Shown: positions 1 to 8,747 of the stretch, piece after piece
Position numbering within the stretch: position 1 is the first letter of the stretch
Layout: every line of letters starts with the position of its first letter
Translations under genes and position numbers: made by a program
The notes under the pieces: generated by a model
What the model was told of the DNA's origin: nothing
The model's database searches: none
The model's input: the letters and a program-made list of their open reading frames with translations, nothing else
From: Kordia sp964351775
GTDB taxonomy: Bacteria; Bacteroidota; Bacteroidia; Flavobacteriales; Flavobacteriaceae
Assembly: GCA_964351775.1 (NCBI GenBank)
Contig: CAYGPQ010000006.1
Span: forward strand, 1-64,000
Length of the DNA: 64,000 nt
Direction of reading: 5' to 3'

Positions 1-1199
1 CCCCATAATCCGTCATTGTTATCATCACAGATCAATTGATCGTCTACAGGGTTGGGAGTTGGAGATTCAAATACTTGAATTGTAAATGAAGTGACACCAA
101 AACAACCCGATCCGCTGGTTAGTCTTGCCCAAATTGTTTCTTGCGTATACGCATTTTGGTTTTGATATGTATTTGAAATCGGGTTTATATCGTTTTGCGC
201 GTTCATTTCTGATAAGTAGAACGTAACAGTTGTATTAGGAATTCCATTAGCAATTAACAGATCGTTTTGTGTTAAGTCAAAAGCCCAAATTCCATCGTTA
301 TCATCATCGCATTCTATTAAATTATTTGGTATTCCTGTATTAATACTTCCAGAAATACTTAATTGAAATTCTTCTGTGCTAAAACATCCGGTCACATCAT
401 CTTCTAATCGAACGTGAATTGTTTGCGGATTGGATGTATTGGAAAAAGCAGCAGGACTTGCAATAGCTCCATTTCCTGTTTGTGCATTTGTACTTGTAGT
501 ATAATAGGTTACTGTAACTCCAGTGTTCGTGCCAATAATAATAGGAGTGTTTAGGGTTAAATCAAAAGTAGTCATTTGATCATTTGGATCACCTACGACA
601 TCACATTCTTCTAAATCGATGCTAGTTCCTGCTGGTATCATACTGTCTGGCGCAGCATTAAAAGTAGCTGTTCCTGTCCATGCTAAATCAAAACTACTAT
701 TTCCAATCGGTCTATCTATAACTATGAAATAACGCTCTCCCGCAGTTACATTTAGTGAGCTTACAAAACTGTTTCCGTCAGCACCAGGACCTTCGGCAGT
801 ATCAGTTTCGGTATCATTCATTCCTGTAAGATTGTTCCCTTGATTTGCGGCTAATGGATTTGTTGTAGAACAACGAATGGCTTGTCCAATATTTCCACAA
901 GTTACATTAGGTCCAAAAATAAAAAAGTCAAAATCCTCGGTAATCGCTGTGCTTGAAGGAGTCAATACAAAGCCCAAAGTTCCGCCTGTATTTATGGTAA
1001 CATCTAACCATAAAGAATTATTTTCTTGACTTGCACATGTATTAGAATTGGAAAGTTCTTGAATTCCTACACCTGTCACATCTAAGTTTACAAAACCAAG
1101 ATTGCTACACACAACAAGGGCTTCATTACAATCATTTTGGGCAAAGAAAAAACTAGTGGTAAATAGCAATAAAGCTAAGATAATCGGTTTCTTTTTCAT
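1..1199 (-). CDS. Secreted repeat protein, 5' part only (cut by left window edge)
   Basis: Read on the minus strand from ATG at 1199, an open frame runs to the left edge without a stop (about 399 codons). It begins with a clear signal peptide (MKKKPIILALLLFTTSFFFA, then QND). A first domain of about 170 residues is followed by ~100-residue repeats that start with an acidic stretch such as ECDDDNDG and end with a Cys-containing strand (GCF). This architecture is typical of large flavobacterial surface or gliding-associated proteins exported by T9SS and usually ending in a type B sorting domain. The C-terminus is outside the window, so secretion route and function are inferred. Confidence 0.8.
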   Translation of the reverse strand, partial: MKKKPIILALLLFTTSFFFAQNDCNEALVVCSNLGFVNLDVTGVGIQELSNSNTCASQENNSLWLDVTINTGGTLGFVLTPSSTAITEDFDFFIFGPNVTCGNIGQAIRCSTTNPLAANQGNNLTGMNDTETDTAEGPGADGNSFVSSLNVTAGERYFIVIDRPIGNSSFDLAWTGTATFNAAPDSMIPAGTSIDLEECDVVGDPNDQMTTFDLTLNTPIIIGTNTGVTVTYYTTSTNAQTGNGAIASPAAFSNTSNPQTIHVRLEDDVTGCFSTEEFQLSISGSINTGIPNNLIECDDDNDGIWAFDLTQNDLLIANGIPNTTVTFYLSEMNAQNDINPISNTYQNQNAYTQETIWARLTSGSGCFGVTSFTIQVFESPTPNPVDDQLICDDNNDGLW

Positions 1200-1270
1200 T
1201 ATTAACATTTAAAAATAAGAAACTAAATATATCAATTAGATTTATATTTTGACTTAAAATAGCTATTATT

Positions 1271-1846
1271 TTACCAATTATCTCTAGATTTTACGTTTAA
1301 CCCACATAGTTTTATGATTTCTGTGATTCGCTTCTCGCGAGTAGCTTCTCGTTTAGCCTGATTGAGCCAGTATAAATACCCTTTTCGGTACGATGGACTG
1401 AAATTTTGATAGTTTTCATACGCTTTTGGATATTGGTCAAATGCTTGTTGTAAATCGTTTGGAATAATTAAATTTTCAACATCGTCTAACGCAGTCCACG
1501 AACCATCTTTGATCGCTTCAATCATTTTTAAAGAACCACTTTCGTGCATTTTATTTTCAGCAATGAGTTCTACAATATAGGTTTTGTTGAGTTTACTCCA
1601 CACACTTTTGCGTTTGCGCTGACAAAAATATTGGCGTCTGCGTTCGTCGTCCAATTTTTTAACAGTGCTATCAATCCAACCGAAACATAACGCTTCTTTA
1701 ACGGCTTCTTCCCAACGCATACTTTCCATTTCACTACTTACTTTGTAAAAAATGAGATGTACACCCGTTGACGTGTGATGATTTTCTTCTAACCATACTC
1801 GCCATTCTGTAGCATTTTTAAAATATAATTCTTCTTTTTCAGACAT
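1271..1846 (-). CDS. YdeI/OmpD-associated family protein
   Basis: A 191-residue cytoplasmic protein without signal peptide or membrane segment. The N-terminal part (WRVWLEENH...GVHLIFYK, then EALCFGWIDS) and the C-terminal helical part (AYENYQNFSPSYRKGYLYWL followed by basic residues) match the YdeI/OmpD-associated (OmdA) family. Members are common in Bacteroidota and have been linked only loosely to resistance to cationic peptides, so the molecular function is unknown. It lies 6 bp downstream of the M28 peptidase stop-side region on the same strand and may be co-transcribed with it. Confidence 0.75.
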   Translation of the reverse strand: MSEKEELYFKNATEWRVWLEENHHTSTGVHLIFYKVSSEMESMRWEEAVKEALCFGWIDSTVKKLDDERRRQYFCQRKRKSVWSKLNKTYIVELIAENKMHESGSLKMIEAIKDGSWTALDDVENLIIPNDLQQAFDQYPKAYENYQNFSPSYRKGYLYWLNQAKREATREKRITEIIKLCGLNVKSRDNW

Positions 1847-1852
1847 TGTTTA

Positions 1853-3190
1853 TTATCTAAACGTTTTCGCAGGGAACACAATCAAACTTTCATGGCCATT
1901 TTTACCAACCGTAGCAATTCCGAAATAATAATTATCAATCACAATTCCGTTTAAGGTAAATTCCGTTACATCACCTACAAAGCGTGAATGTTGCCATTGT
2001 GGTGCTGTGGTATCTCGCCAATAAATTTTATAACCTGCTACATTTGGATCTTCAGATTTTTTCCAACGAAATTTAGCGCTTGGTTCTACAATTCCACCAA
2101 TTTCCACCTCTTGTGGTGGTAATGGCGACCAAGCCAAACTAGCCAAGTTAATAGCATTTACAGCGGTTAATTTCTTTGCGTAAGCGAAATTTACACCTTC
2201 AATTACGTCACCATATTTGATACCGTTTTCTTCGCGAATATCTTGATGCTGGCGATTGTAATTTTCGTGCGCTTCCATAATTCGGATTCCCGCAAAACCT
2301 AAATCGTTAAACGGTCTGTGATGTCCACCACGACCAAAACGATCCAAACGATAAATTAGCATAGGATTCATTTCTGGCATGTAGGTTTTCACTTGTTTGT
2401 GTACATACCGCGCTAACTGTCGTGAAATTCCATCGACTTCACCACCATAAAAACGACGTGATCTACGCTGACGTTCGGTTTCGTTTGCAGGAACTGGTTC
2501 TGAAAAAATTCGGAATGAGCGATTATCTATTACACCGTCAACACCTTCGATATTTCCGATCATGTCATTATTTAACACGCCAATAATATCCCAGCCTTTT
2601 TCTTTTGCATATTTTGCTAATCCTTGTCCGCCAAATAGTCCTTGTTCTTCACCAGAAAGTCCCACATAAATGATGCTATTTTCAAATGTATAGTTGGATA
2701 AAACTCTCGCAGCTTCAATTGTTCCAGCCATTCCCGACGCATTGTCGTTGGCACCAGGCGCGTCTGTTGTAAAATCCATAGTATCGCTTGCGCGCGAATC
2801 AATATCGCCACTCATAATGATGTATCGGTTGGGGTATTTTGTTCCTTTCTGAATTGCAATTACATTTACAACCCAAGCATCTTTTGGCACCCGACGATTT
2901 CCTTCTTTCGTGACAAAATCTTTTTGATAAAATACATTCAAACAATTATCACAATTATTAGAAATTTTGTCAAATTCAGCTTTAATCCAGCGTCTTGCAG
3001 CACCAATTCCACGTGTTTCCGAAATGGTATCACTAAAGGTATTTCGCGTACCGAAGTTTGCCAATGTTTTGATGTCATTTTCAATACGATCAGCAGAAAC
3101 GGCTTCTATAATGTCGTACAAACGTGGATCGGTTTGTGACATCGCGAAAGCAACTGAAAAGAGTAGGATAGTAGTGAGTATGTTTTTCAT
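1853..3190 (-). CDS. Secreted M28-family metallopeptidase with C-terminal Fn3-like domain
   Basis: 445 residues when started at the ATG at 3190, which puts a signal peptide (MKNILTTILLFSVAFAMSQ) at the N-terminus; the open frame upstream overlaps the preceding gene and is not needed. The zinc-peptidase core has the bridging Asp in PGANDNASG (about residue 149), catalytic Glu in LSGEEQG (181-182), a metal Asp in NNDMIGN (209) and late His residues (GGHHRPF, NRQHQ). The usual GHxDS first ligand is SGDIDS here, Asp replacing His, which I believe also occurs in related Bacteroidota members. The last ~90 residues look like a fibronectin III fold (FRWKKSEDPNVAGYKIYWR). Probably an extracytoplasmic aminopeptidase. 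Confidence 0.85.
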   Translation of the reverse strand: MKNILTTILLFSVAFAMSQTDPRLYDIIEAVSADRIENDIKTLANFGTRNTFSDTISETRGIGAARRWIKAEFDKISNNCDNCLNVFYQKDFVTKEGNRRVPKDAWVVNVIAIQKGTKYPNRYIIMSGDIDSRASDTMDFTTDAPGANDNASGMAGTIEAARVLSNYTFENSIIYVGLSGEEQGLFGGQGLAKYAKEKGWDIIGVLNNDMIGNIEGVDGVIDNRSFRIFSEPVPANETERQRRSRRFYGGEVDGISRQLARYVHKQVKTYMPEMNPMLIYRLDRFGRGGHHRPFNDLGFAGIRIMEAHENYNRQHQDIREENGIKYGDVIEGVNFAYAKKLTAVNAINLASLAWSPLPPQEVEIGGIVEPSAKFRWKKSEDPNVAGYKIYWRDTTAPQWQHSRFVGDVTEFTLNGIVIDNYYFGIATVGKNGHESLIVFPAKTFR

Positions 3191-3224
3191 ATAAATGGAT
3201 TCTAAATTGTGTTTTTTGATTTGT

Positions 3225-4487
3225 TTATTCTTTGGAATAACTAAACGGAACAATTGCTGTACTACCATCTTTTTGACCGATAGCGACATAGACAATCATA
3301 TTTTTTTCATCGATTTGCTCGAATGTCATTCCTTCAAAAATAGCTTTAGTTTTGGTGACTCTGATCAGTGGGAAATCGACGGTTTCGTTTTTTTCTTCCC
3401 AACCTTTAAGATTGTTGCCAAAATGTTTCAGTCGTAAGATGAGCGAATTATTTTCTTCGGTAATCGTTTCTATTTCATAAAAATTGACTTTTCCGTCTGA
3501 AATTAGTTTGAAAGTCGCCATCATAGAACCGCCCGAAGGTTCGCTCCAATTTTCTTCTGTAATGCCGCCAAATGCTTCGCCTTTCCAGTTTCCAGCAATC
3601 CAGCGAATGTTTTCAAGTTTCGGTTCAAGTGCTGTTTCAAGTTCACCAACGATAACTAATTTAGTATTTGATTTGTTTGCAGTAATTCGTGTAATATTAT
3701 CAAATTTTTCTTTGTCGAACAGCTTGATAATTTTCCACTCCGTATCTTTTTTTGGATCCAATCGATACAACGCTTTTCCTTTTCCCATCAAAATAGAACC
3801 ATCATTTAACCAACACATATCTTCTACATTTGGAATTGTATTCGTAATTCTTCTGACTTCTCCTGTTGTTGTATTTAAGGAACGAATTTCCCAAGCATCA
3901 TTTTTCTTACTGATGTAACTCACCAAGTTTGTGTTTGGAATATTGTGTAACGAACGTCCAATATTGGTATCAACTGTAATGTGTGTATTCTTCTTAAAAT
4001 TTGAAACGACTAATTTATGTGGTTCGCCCAATACAAAAGAAACTAAGATATTCTTGGAATTCCAAACATGATAGCCAATGACTAAATCTTTCAGCATGGC
4101 TTTGCTTTTTCCGCTTCGGTACCGATATAAATATTGTAAACCTGTAGTGTCCAATCGGATTGCTGAAATATCTTTGGTTGTTGGAATGCTTGTGGGCGAA
4201 TATTCACTTCCTTGTTTGGTATCTGTCAACCATTTTTTTCTACCAGTACCAGTAGTATAAGAAAGAATATCTGTTTGTTTATTTCGCGTCGACGCGAATA
4301 AAATTGTGTTTTCGTATTGAAAGGAAGGCTGATTGTCATAACCTTCGTTATTAGAAATGTTTTTTCCGTTGGTGATTTCCAGTTGATTTCCATCTACTTT
4401 TAGATCAAACAGAAATAGTTCTGTATTTGGCTGACAATATATGACAAGCGGAAACGCAATTACTAGAAGTAGTAATAATCTTTTCAT
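3225..4487 (-). CDS. Exported beta-propeller (WD40/TolB-like) protein with DUF6265-like C-terminus
   Basis: 420 residues with a signal peptide (MKRLLLLLVIAFPLVIYC). Residues ~40-270 form repeated short blades of the TolB/DPP type (QPSFQYENTILFAS, YSPTSI, WLNDGSILMG). From about residue 290 a second domain starts with WIAGNWKGEAFGG and ends with IVPFSYSKE, resembling DUF6265, a small lipocalin-like beta-barrel. It ends 34 bp before the peptidase start on the same strand, so the two probably form one unit. No catalytic residues are recognisable; ligand unknown. Confidence 0.75.
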   Translation of the reverse strand: MKRLLLLLVIAFPLVIYCQPNTELFLFDLKVDGNQLEITNGKNISNNEGYDNQPSFQYENTILFASTRNKQTDILSYTTGTGRKKWLTDTKQGSEYSPTSIPTTKDISAIRLDTTGLQYLYRYRSGKSKAMLKDLVIGYHVWNSKNILVSFVLGEPHKLVVSNFKKNTHITVDTNIGRSLHNIPNTNLVSYISKKNDAWEIRSLNTTTGEVRRITNTIPNVEDMCWLNDGSILMGKGKALYRLDPKKDTEWKIIKLFDKEKFDNITRITANKSNTKLVIVGELETALEPKLENIRWIAGNWKGEAFGGITEENWSEPSGGSMMATFKLISDGKVNFYEIETITEENNSLILRLKHFGNNLKGWEEKNETVDFPLIRVTKTKAIFEGMTFEQIDEKNMIVYVAIGQKDGSTAIVPFSYSKE

Positions 4488-4601
4488 GTGGTTTGATTAG
4501 TTTGGTGATGGAAAGTTACACAATTTTGAAAAGAAGCCTTATATGTAGATGACTTTTTAACAAAATGGAGGTTTGTTGAAGTTTTAAATTTTAAATTAAT
4601 T

Positions 4602-5177
4602 TCACTCAAAACCATCAACCTCAATAATTTCTCCCGAAGCCAAATCGTTCAAAAGTATATTTCCAATGCGAATTCGCAGCAATCGTAAGGTAGGAAATCC
4701 AACTTTTGCGGTCATTTTTCGCACTTGCCGAAATTTCCCTTCGGTCAACGTGACGGAAATCCAACTGGTAGGCCCGTGTCGCTCATCGCGCAATTTTTTG
4801 GTACGTACTTTGAATATTGGCGCAGGATTTAAAATAAAAGCTTCACACGGTAAGGTTTGGTATTTTTTACCATGAATGCCAATTTCGACACCTGTTTTTA
4901 ACTGTTCAATGGCTGCTGGTGTAATGTCACCATCCACTTGTACATAGTATTCTTTTTCAACTTTTTTACTCCGAACTTGTTCGCTCATCATTCCGTCTGT
5001 TGTCAGAAACAACAAGCCTTCCGAGTCTTCATCCAAGCGTCCGATAGCCATAATGCCTTCTGGGAAATTGTGTAATTCTCCCAAGAGTTTTTTGTTTTTT
5101 CGTTTGCTTTGATTGTTGACAAATTGTGAAAGATACCCAAACGGTTTGTGGATAATAAAATGGCGATGTTTGGTCAT
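4602..5177 (-). CDS. rluE: 23S rRNA pseudouridine synthase, RluE/RsuA family
   Basis: 191 residues. The RsuA/RluE-type catalytic motif GRLDEDSEGLLFLT is present, with Asp49 as the predicted nucleophile, preceded by HKPFGYLSQF as in RluE, and followed by the family motifs KEYYVQV and GKFRQVRKM. There is no N-terminal S4 domain, which fits RluE (modifies U2457 of 23S rRNA in E. coli) better than RsuA. The gene is separated from the upstream cluster by more than 100 bp and is preceded by a 328-bp gap holding a MITE. Substrate assignment is by family only. Confidence 0.85.
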   Translation of the reverse strand: MTKHRHFIIHKPFGYLSQFVNNQSKRKNKKLLGELHNFPEGIMAIGRLDEDSEGLLFLTTDGMMSEQVRSKKVEKEYYVQVDGDITPAAIEQLKTGVEIGIHGKKYQTLPCEAFILNPAPIFKVRTKKLRDERHGPTSWISVTLTEGKFRQVRKMTAKVGFPTLRLLRIRIGNILLNDLASGEIIEVDGFE

Positions 5178-5250
5178 AATTATTTTGTGATGAATCTACT
5201 ATTTTTATTGTTGAAATCAAATTTTCATTGGACTAAAGCTAAAATATAGA

Positions 5251-5440
5251 TAACCCGTTGTGCATTTTAAATTTAAAAGTATCGTAAAGCGTCAGTTCGA
5301 GTGATTTTGAGGCACGAAAAATCGTATCGAGAACCTATTTGGTGTAAAAAAGTTCTATTCTCGATACAAATTTTACTCATTTTCAATCGTAAAATTCAAA
5401 AATCGAATTGACGAATTTTATCAAAATGTACAACGGGTTA
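5251..5440. mobile_element. 190-bp MITE with terminal inverted repeats and 4-bp target duplication
   Basis: The element starts TAACCCGTTGTGCATTTTA and ends with the inverse of TAACCCGTTGTACATTTTG. The interior is also self-complementary (CGTCAGTTCGAGTGATTTT against AAAAATCGAATTGACG; TCGTATCGAGAAC against TTCTCGATAC), so the whole piece can fold into one long hairpin. TAGA lies directly outside both ends (5247-5250, 5441-5444). No coding capacity. It fills most of the gap between the pseudouridine synthase and DoxX genes. Confidence 0.8.
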
Positions 5441-5505
5441 TAGATAGAAACATTCTTGCGAAGAAAGTTCTTTTGAATCAACTTTATAACCTTTAACTTT
5501 ACGAA

Positions 5506-5862
5506 ATGTCAACACTCCAACTTATTTCGCTGTATGCGATGTCGTTTTTGTATGGTTTTGCAGGAATTAGTCATTTCTGGAAACCAAAAATATTTCTCAG
5601 CATTACGCCAAAATGGGTTCCATTTCCTGGAATGGTAAATAGTATGGTTGGTAATATTGAAATTGTGTTAGGAGTTTTATTGTTGTTTGAAGTGACTCGA
5701 TCATTTGCCGCAATCGGAATTATTGCTTTATTGATTGCTGTGTTTCCTGCGAATATATATCATTTTCAAAAAGCAAGACGCAAAGGAAGAATGGTCATTC
5801 CAACCCTGATTCGATTGCCAATGCAATTACTTCTAATTTATTGGGCGTATACGTTTGTGTAG
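5506..5862 (+). CDS. DoxX-like small membrane protein
   Basis: 118 residues with about four hydrophobic segments (start SLYAMSFLYGFAGISHF, IVLGVLLLF, IGIIALLIAVF, end LPMQLLLIYWAYTFV) and the DoxX-type features GISHFWKP near the start and FPANIYHFQKA after the third helix. The family is a four-helix inner-membrane protein sometimes linked to redox or thiosulfate metabolism, but single-gene members such as this have no defined role. It is transcribed alone on the plus strand, opposite to its neighbours. Confidence 0.75.
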   Translation: MSTLQLISLYAMSFLYGFAGISHFWKPKIFLSITPKWVPFPGMVNSMVGNIEIVLGVLLLFEVTRSFAAIGIIALLIAVFPANIYHFQKARRKGRMVIPTLIRLPMQLLLIYWAYTFV

Positions 5863-5863
5863 T

Positions 5864-5900
5864 TTGATTGAAAGATTGAAAGATTCAATGATTGAAAATT
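5864..5900. repeat. Dispersed intergenic GATTGAAA repeat, copy 1
   Basis: Low-complexity run built from GATTGAAA and GATTCAATGATTGAAAA directly after the DoxX stop. Three related copies lie at 6739, 8539 and 9083, always between genes. Confidence 0.5.
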
Positions 5901-5947
5901 ACAGCATTCATCCATCAATTAACAAAATAAGCGCGTACAATTCCTTT

Positions 5948-6205
5948 TTACATTCTTTCTAAAATAAAACTAATTGTAGTGACAATAGAGATTACAATAC
6001 CAATGATTGCAATAAGCATTACTAAATTTCCAATTTTTTCAACCCAATAGGACGTGTCGCTAAAATTATAAGGTTCATTATCTTTGGATTTTAGCCCAAG
6101 GAAAGCTCTTAATTGTTGACTGTTAGTGAGTATTTTGCCAACGTAGAATAAAATTAGATCGTAAAGAATAGCTTGAAATAGGCTAATAATTGCGGATAGA
6201 ATCAT
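5948..6205 (-). CDS. Small membrane protein, function unknown
   Basis: 85 residues with two hydrophobic segments, one at the N-terminus (ILSAIISLFQAILYDLILFYVG) and one at the C-terminus (NLVMLIAIIGIVISIVTTISF), separated by a polar loop containing KSKDNEPYNFSDTSYW. I do not recognise a family. It starts at ATG 6205 and lies 31 bp downstream of the repeat protein on the same strand, so the two could be co-transcribed. Confidence 0.5.
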   Translation of the reverse strand: MILSAIISLFQAILYDLILFYVGKILTNSQQLRAFLGLKSKDNEPYNFSDTSYWVEKIGNLVMLIAIIGIVISIVTTISFILERM

Positions 6206-6236
6206 AAGTTGTTTTTTAGAAGTTTATCAAAAAAAG

Positions 6237-6713
6237 TTAGCGCAATTTGCTCATCACAAACCAAACTGCGGTGAATTCTTCAAAAGTGATTTCGCCATCA
6301 ATGGTAAATAAAATATCATTGCTAAATGCGGAACGACCTTGATAGACGCTGCCGTTTTCAATAGTTGCCATGATATCGAAAGAAGAAATGGAATCGCCTC
6401 TATAAATAAGGTTATCTTGTATATTGAATAGAATATCGCCCTGAAAAAAAGAATTTCCTTTGTAGACTTTATCATTTTTTACCGTCGCAATTAAATCTTT
6501 TAAAAACGTAAAATTCCCTTTGTATATTTTTGAATTTTCGATGGTAAAAATAACATCTAATCTAAAAGTGGAATCACCTCGATATATTTTTCCATTTTCC
6601 ACCGTACACACCAAATCTGTCCGATAGGTAGAGTTTCCTTTGTATATTTTTACTTGCGCCAACAGGGTGAATGCTGTGCAAAATAGGAGCGAAGTGATGA
6701 GTAACTTTTTCAT
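6237..6713 (-). CDS. Exported protein made of six 20-residue repeats
   Basis: 158 residues: a signal peptide (MKKLLITSLLFCTAFTLLA), then from residue 22 six head-to-tail repeats of exactly 20 residues with consensus (K/L/S)(I/V)Y(K/R/Q)G(N/D)S-x4-D(I/L/V)-x3-(T/N)(I/V)-x-(N/D)(G/S/N), each beginning with a form of KIYKGNS, followed by a 17-residue tail ending FVMSKLR. The periodicity suggests a stacked beta structure in which each repeat gives two strands. I know no named family for it. It is probably periplasmic or surface-exposed. ATG at 6713. Confidence 0.7.
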   Translation of the reverse strand: MKKLLITSLLFCTAFTLLAQVKIYKGNSTYRTDLVCTVENGKIYRGDSTFRLDVIFTIENSKIYKGNFTFLKDLIATVKNDKVYKGNSFFQGDILFNIQDNLIYRGDSISSFDIMATIENGSVYQGRSAFSNDILFTIDGEITFEEFTAVWFVMSKLR

Positions 6714-6738
6714 GTTTGAAAGATAGGAAATTTATATT

Positions 6739-6897
6739 ATTGAATGATTGAATAATTCAAAGATTCAATGATTGAAAAATCTGAAATGAACAATCGTACA
6801 CGTCACTTTGAGTGATTTTTCGCAGTGGAATGATGAAAAATTGCATTTCGATAAACTCAGTAGCGCTATCGAGAAGTCTTACCACAAATACACGTTT
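6739..6897. repeat. Dispersed intergenic repeat, copy 2 (composite)
   Basis: The first half is the GATTGAA-type repeat running into AAAAATCTGAAATGAACAATCG, shared with the copy at 8539. The second half contains TATCGAGAAGTCTTACCACA, closely similar to the copy at 9083. An 85-codon open frame crossing it on the plus strand is made from repeat sequence and the antisense of the symporter and is not considered a gene. Confidence 0.5.
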
Positions 6898-6907
6898 TTT
6901 AGATTGA

Positions 6908-8416
6908 TTAAACTATTTCTGATTGCTCTTTTTTACTATTCTTTGAAGGAAATATTTTGGAAACAATATACCCAACAAGCATCGCCAACGCAAATGAAGG
7001 TGCTAATACATCCAATTCAACAAAATAGGGACCAATTCCTTCCAAATCTGAGATCACAAATTTGAATAAGATTACGGACAGAAAACCAGTTATCATCGAA
7101 GCAATGGCTCCTTTTTCTGTATAGCCTTTCCAGAATAATGATAAAATAATAACAGGACAAAACGTTGCTGCAATTCCTGACCAGCCAAAGATCATAATCC
7201 AAAAAATTTGTCTGTCTGGATACAAATGATACAATAAAACAGCAATTCCAAGCGCAATCATCGCCATACCAAGTGTGACTAATCTCGAAATTTTCGTTAA
7301 GTCTTTATCTTTTAAATCGGGTCTGAATATTTTCTGGTAAAAATCACGTGTAACCGCACTTGAAGCCAAAATAAGCAGTGAATCAATGGTTGACATTATT
7401 GCCGAAAGTACAATGGCAATAAAGATTGCTACGAGAATTGTGGGCAAGAATTCGTTGGTAATCATGCTCAACACATCTTCTCCACCAGTTCCTAATATGG
7501 CTTCTGGATCTTGTCCTTCTTGTGTGAAATAAATTCGACCAAGAATACCAATTGTTACGGCTGCGGCATCTGTTAAGAGTGTAAAAAGCAGCGCCACCCA
7601 TTTTCCTTTGTCAATCTCTTTTTCACTACTAATAGACATAAAACGGACATATACTTGTGGCGATCCTAAGAAACCTAATCCAATCATGGAGAAACCAAGA
7701 ATCGTAAATACGTTCATCCATCCGTCATCACTTCTTCCCATGATTTGTGTCAGTGTTGGGTCAATAGCGTTTAATCCTTCGGTAATTCCCGCACCATGAT
7801 CCATAGAGAACCACACCACAATTGGCAGTAAAACTAGGCCGAAAAACATTAAAATCCCTTGAAACATATCTGACCAAACGGCAGCTACAAATCCACCAAT
7901 AAAAATATAAATCAGCACAATACTGAACCCAATGAGCACGCCAATTCGATAATCAATCCCAAGCATGGATTCAAACGCAATTCCTGTGACATCCATTTGT
8001 GATGCGACATAAATTACCACAAAAACCACTAACGCTGAAGCGGAAATAATTCGTAATGTATTTGTAGATGATTTGAAATGACTTTGTAAATAATCGGGTA
8101 TAGTGATGGCTTTATATTCGTCAGATCGTCTTTTAAATCGTTTTGCCATAAATTGCCAGGAAAGAAAAACGCCGAGCAATTCTCCGGCAACTACCCAATA
8201 TCCTGAATAACCCGCGATGGCGCCCATTCCTGTTAAACCAATTAAAAGCCATCCCGATTCGCCGGTAGCTCTCGCAGAAAACGCAACCGCCCAAAAGCCC
8301 ATTTTTTTCCCTCCTAAATAATAATCGCTCATACTTTTAACTCTGCGTGAGGCTAAGATTCCGATTAAAAATAAAATGGCAACATAAATGGCAAGGACGG
8401 TAATTTTTGTAATCAT
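6908..8416 (-). CDS. Sodium/solute symporter, PutP-like (SSS family)
   Basis: 502 residues with about 13 predicted membrane helices. Family features are the early SDYYLGGKKMG and ARATGESGWLLIGLTGMGA and the conserved segment LSAIMSTIDSLLILASSAVTRDFYQK, in which the Ser/Thr residues contribute to the sodium site. It most resembles sodium/proline symporters (PutP, about 500 residues), but substrate cannot be read from the sequence. It would import a small organic solute with Na+, fitting a marine heterotroph. It is monocistronic, with a 331-bp upstream gap before the next minus-strand gene. Confidence 0.85.
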   Translation of the reverse strand: MITKITVLAIYVAILFLIGILASRRVKSMSDYYLGGKKMGFWAVAFSARATGESGWLLIGLTGMGAIAGYSGYWVVAGELLGVFLSWQFMAKRFKRRSDEYKAITIPDYLQSHFKSSTNTLRIISASALVVFVVIYVASQMDVTGIAFESMLGIDYRIGVLIGFSIVLIYIFIGGFVAAVWSDMFQGILMFFGLVLLPIVVWFSMDHGAGITEGLNAIDPTLTQIMGRSDDGWMNVFTILGFSMIGLGFLGSPQVYVRFMSISSEKEIDKGKWVALLFTLLTDAAAVTIGILGRIYFTQEGQDPEAILGTGGEDVLSMITNEFLPTILVAIFIAIVLSAIMSTIDSLLILASSAVTRDFYQKIFRPDLKDKDLTKISRLVTLGMAMIALGIAVLLYHLYPDRQIFWIMIFGWSGIAATFCPVIILSLFWKGYTEKGAIASMITGFLSVILFKFVISDLEGIGPYFVELDVLAPSFALAMLVGYIVSKIFPSKNSKKEQSEIV

Positions 8417-8538
8417 GGATTGTTATTTTTGGTTACACAATACATAAAGTATTTTGCTAACCATTGGTTGAATATCGTATAAAACTCTGTATTTTTGGAA
8501 TATACGGAACTTTATAGGGTATTCTTGTTATTTGATGT

Positions 8539-8598
8539 AAAGATTAAATAATTCAAAGATTGAAGCATTTAAAAATCTGAAATCAACAATCGTTAAAT
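8539..8598. repeat. Dispersed intergenic repeat, copy 3
   Basis: Shares AATAATTCAAAGATT and AAAAATCTGAAAT(C/G)AACAATCG with copy 2 at 6739-6795. It lies in the 331-bp gap upstream of the symporter; apart from this repeat and the inverted repeat at 8628 I see nothing else in that gap. Confidence 0.5.
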
Positions 8599-8627
8599 CA
8601 ATTATCTGCTACAAATAAAGCCTCTTA

Positions 8628-8657
8628 TATTTTAAGAAGTTGAACGTTCTTAAAATA
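8628..8657. repeat. Perfect 11-bp inverted repeat, possible weak terminator
   Basis: TATTTTAAGAA and its exact complement TTCTTAAAATA are separated by 8 bp. It lies 90 bp downstream of the Trp-rich peptide stop (minus strand). There is no clean T-run on that strand, so it may be a regulator site or a weak terminator. Confidence 0.35.
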
Positions 8658-8747
8658 CAAAAGACTTTTTGTAATCTCTGTTTAGTGTGTATGTAATAGT
8701 ATAAGCGTGTTTATTTCTAATTATGTAGAAGTAAGTGTTTTAACCGC

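Noticed and set aside
1853..3190. Asp for His at the first zinc-ligand place of the M28 peptidase as loss of function
   Set aside because: The remaining ligands are intact and, as far as I recall, Bacteroidota relatives also have SGDIDSR, so it is more likely a subfamily trait.
1853..3295. Longer M28 peptidase start at 3295
   Set aside because: Would overlap the upstream gene by 71 bp and bury the signal peptide; ATG 3190 is better.
3484..3918. 144-codon open frame antisense to the beta-propeller protein
   Set aside because: The minus-strand protein has signal peptide and domains; the plus-strand frame has none.
6237..6713. CRISPR-like periodic signal in the repeat protein gene
   Set aside because: 60-bp period comes from the 20-residue protein repeat; units diverge and there are no spacers.
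6808..7065. 85-codon open frame, plus strand
   Set aside because: Formed by repeat sequence and the antisense of the symporter; no start signal and no family resemblance.
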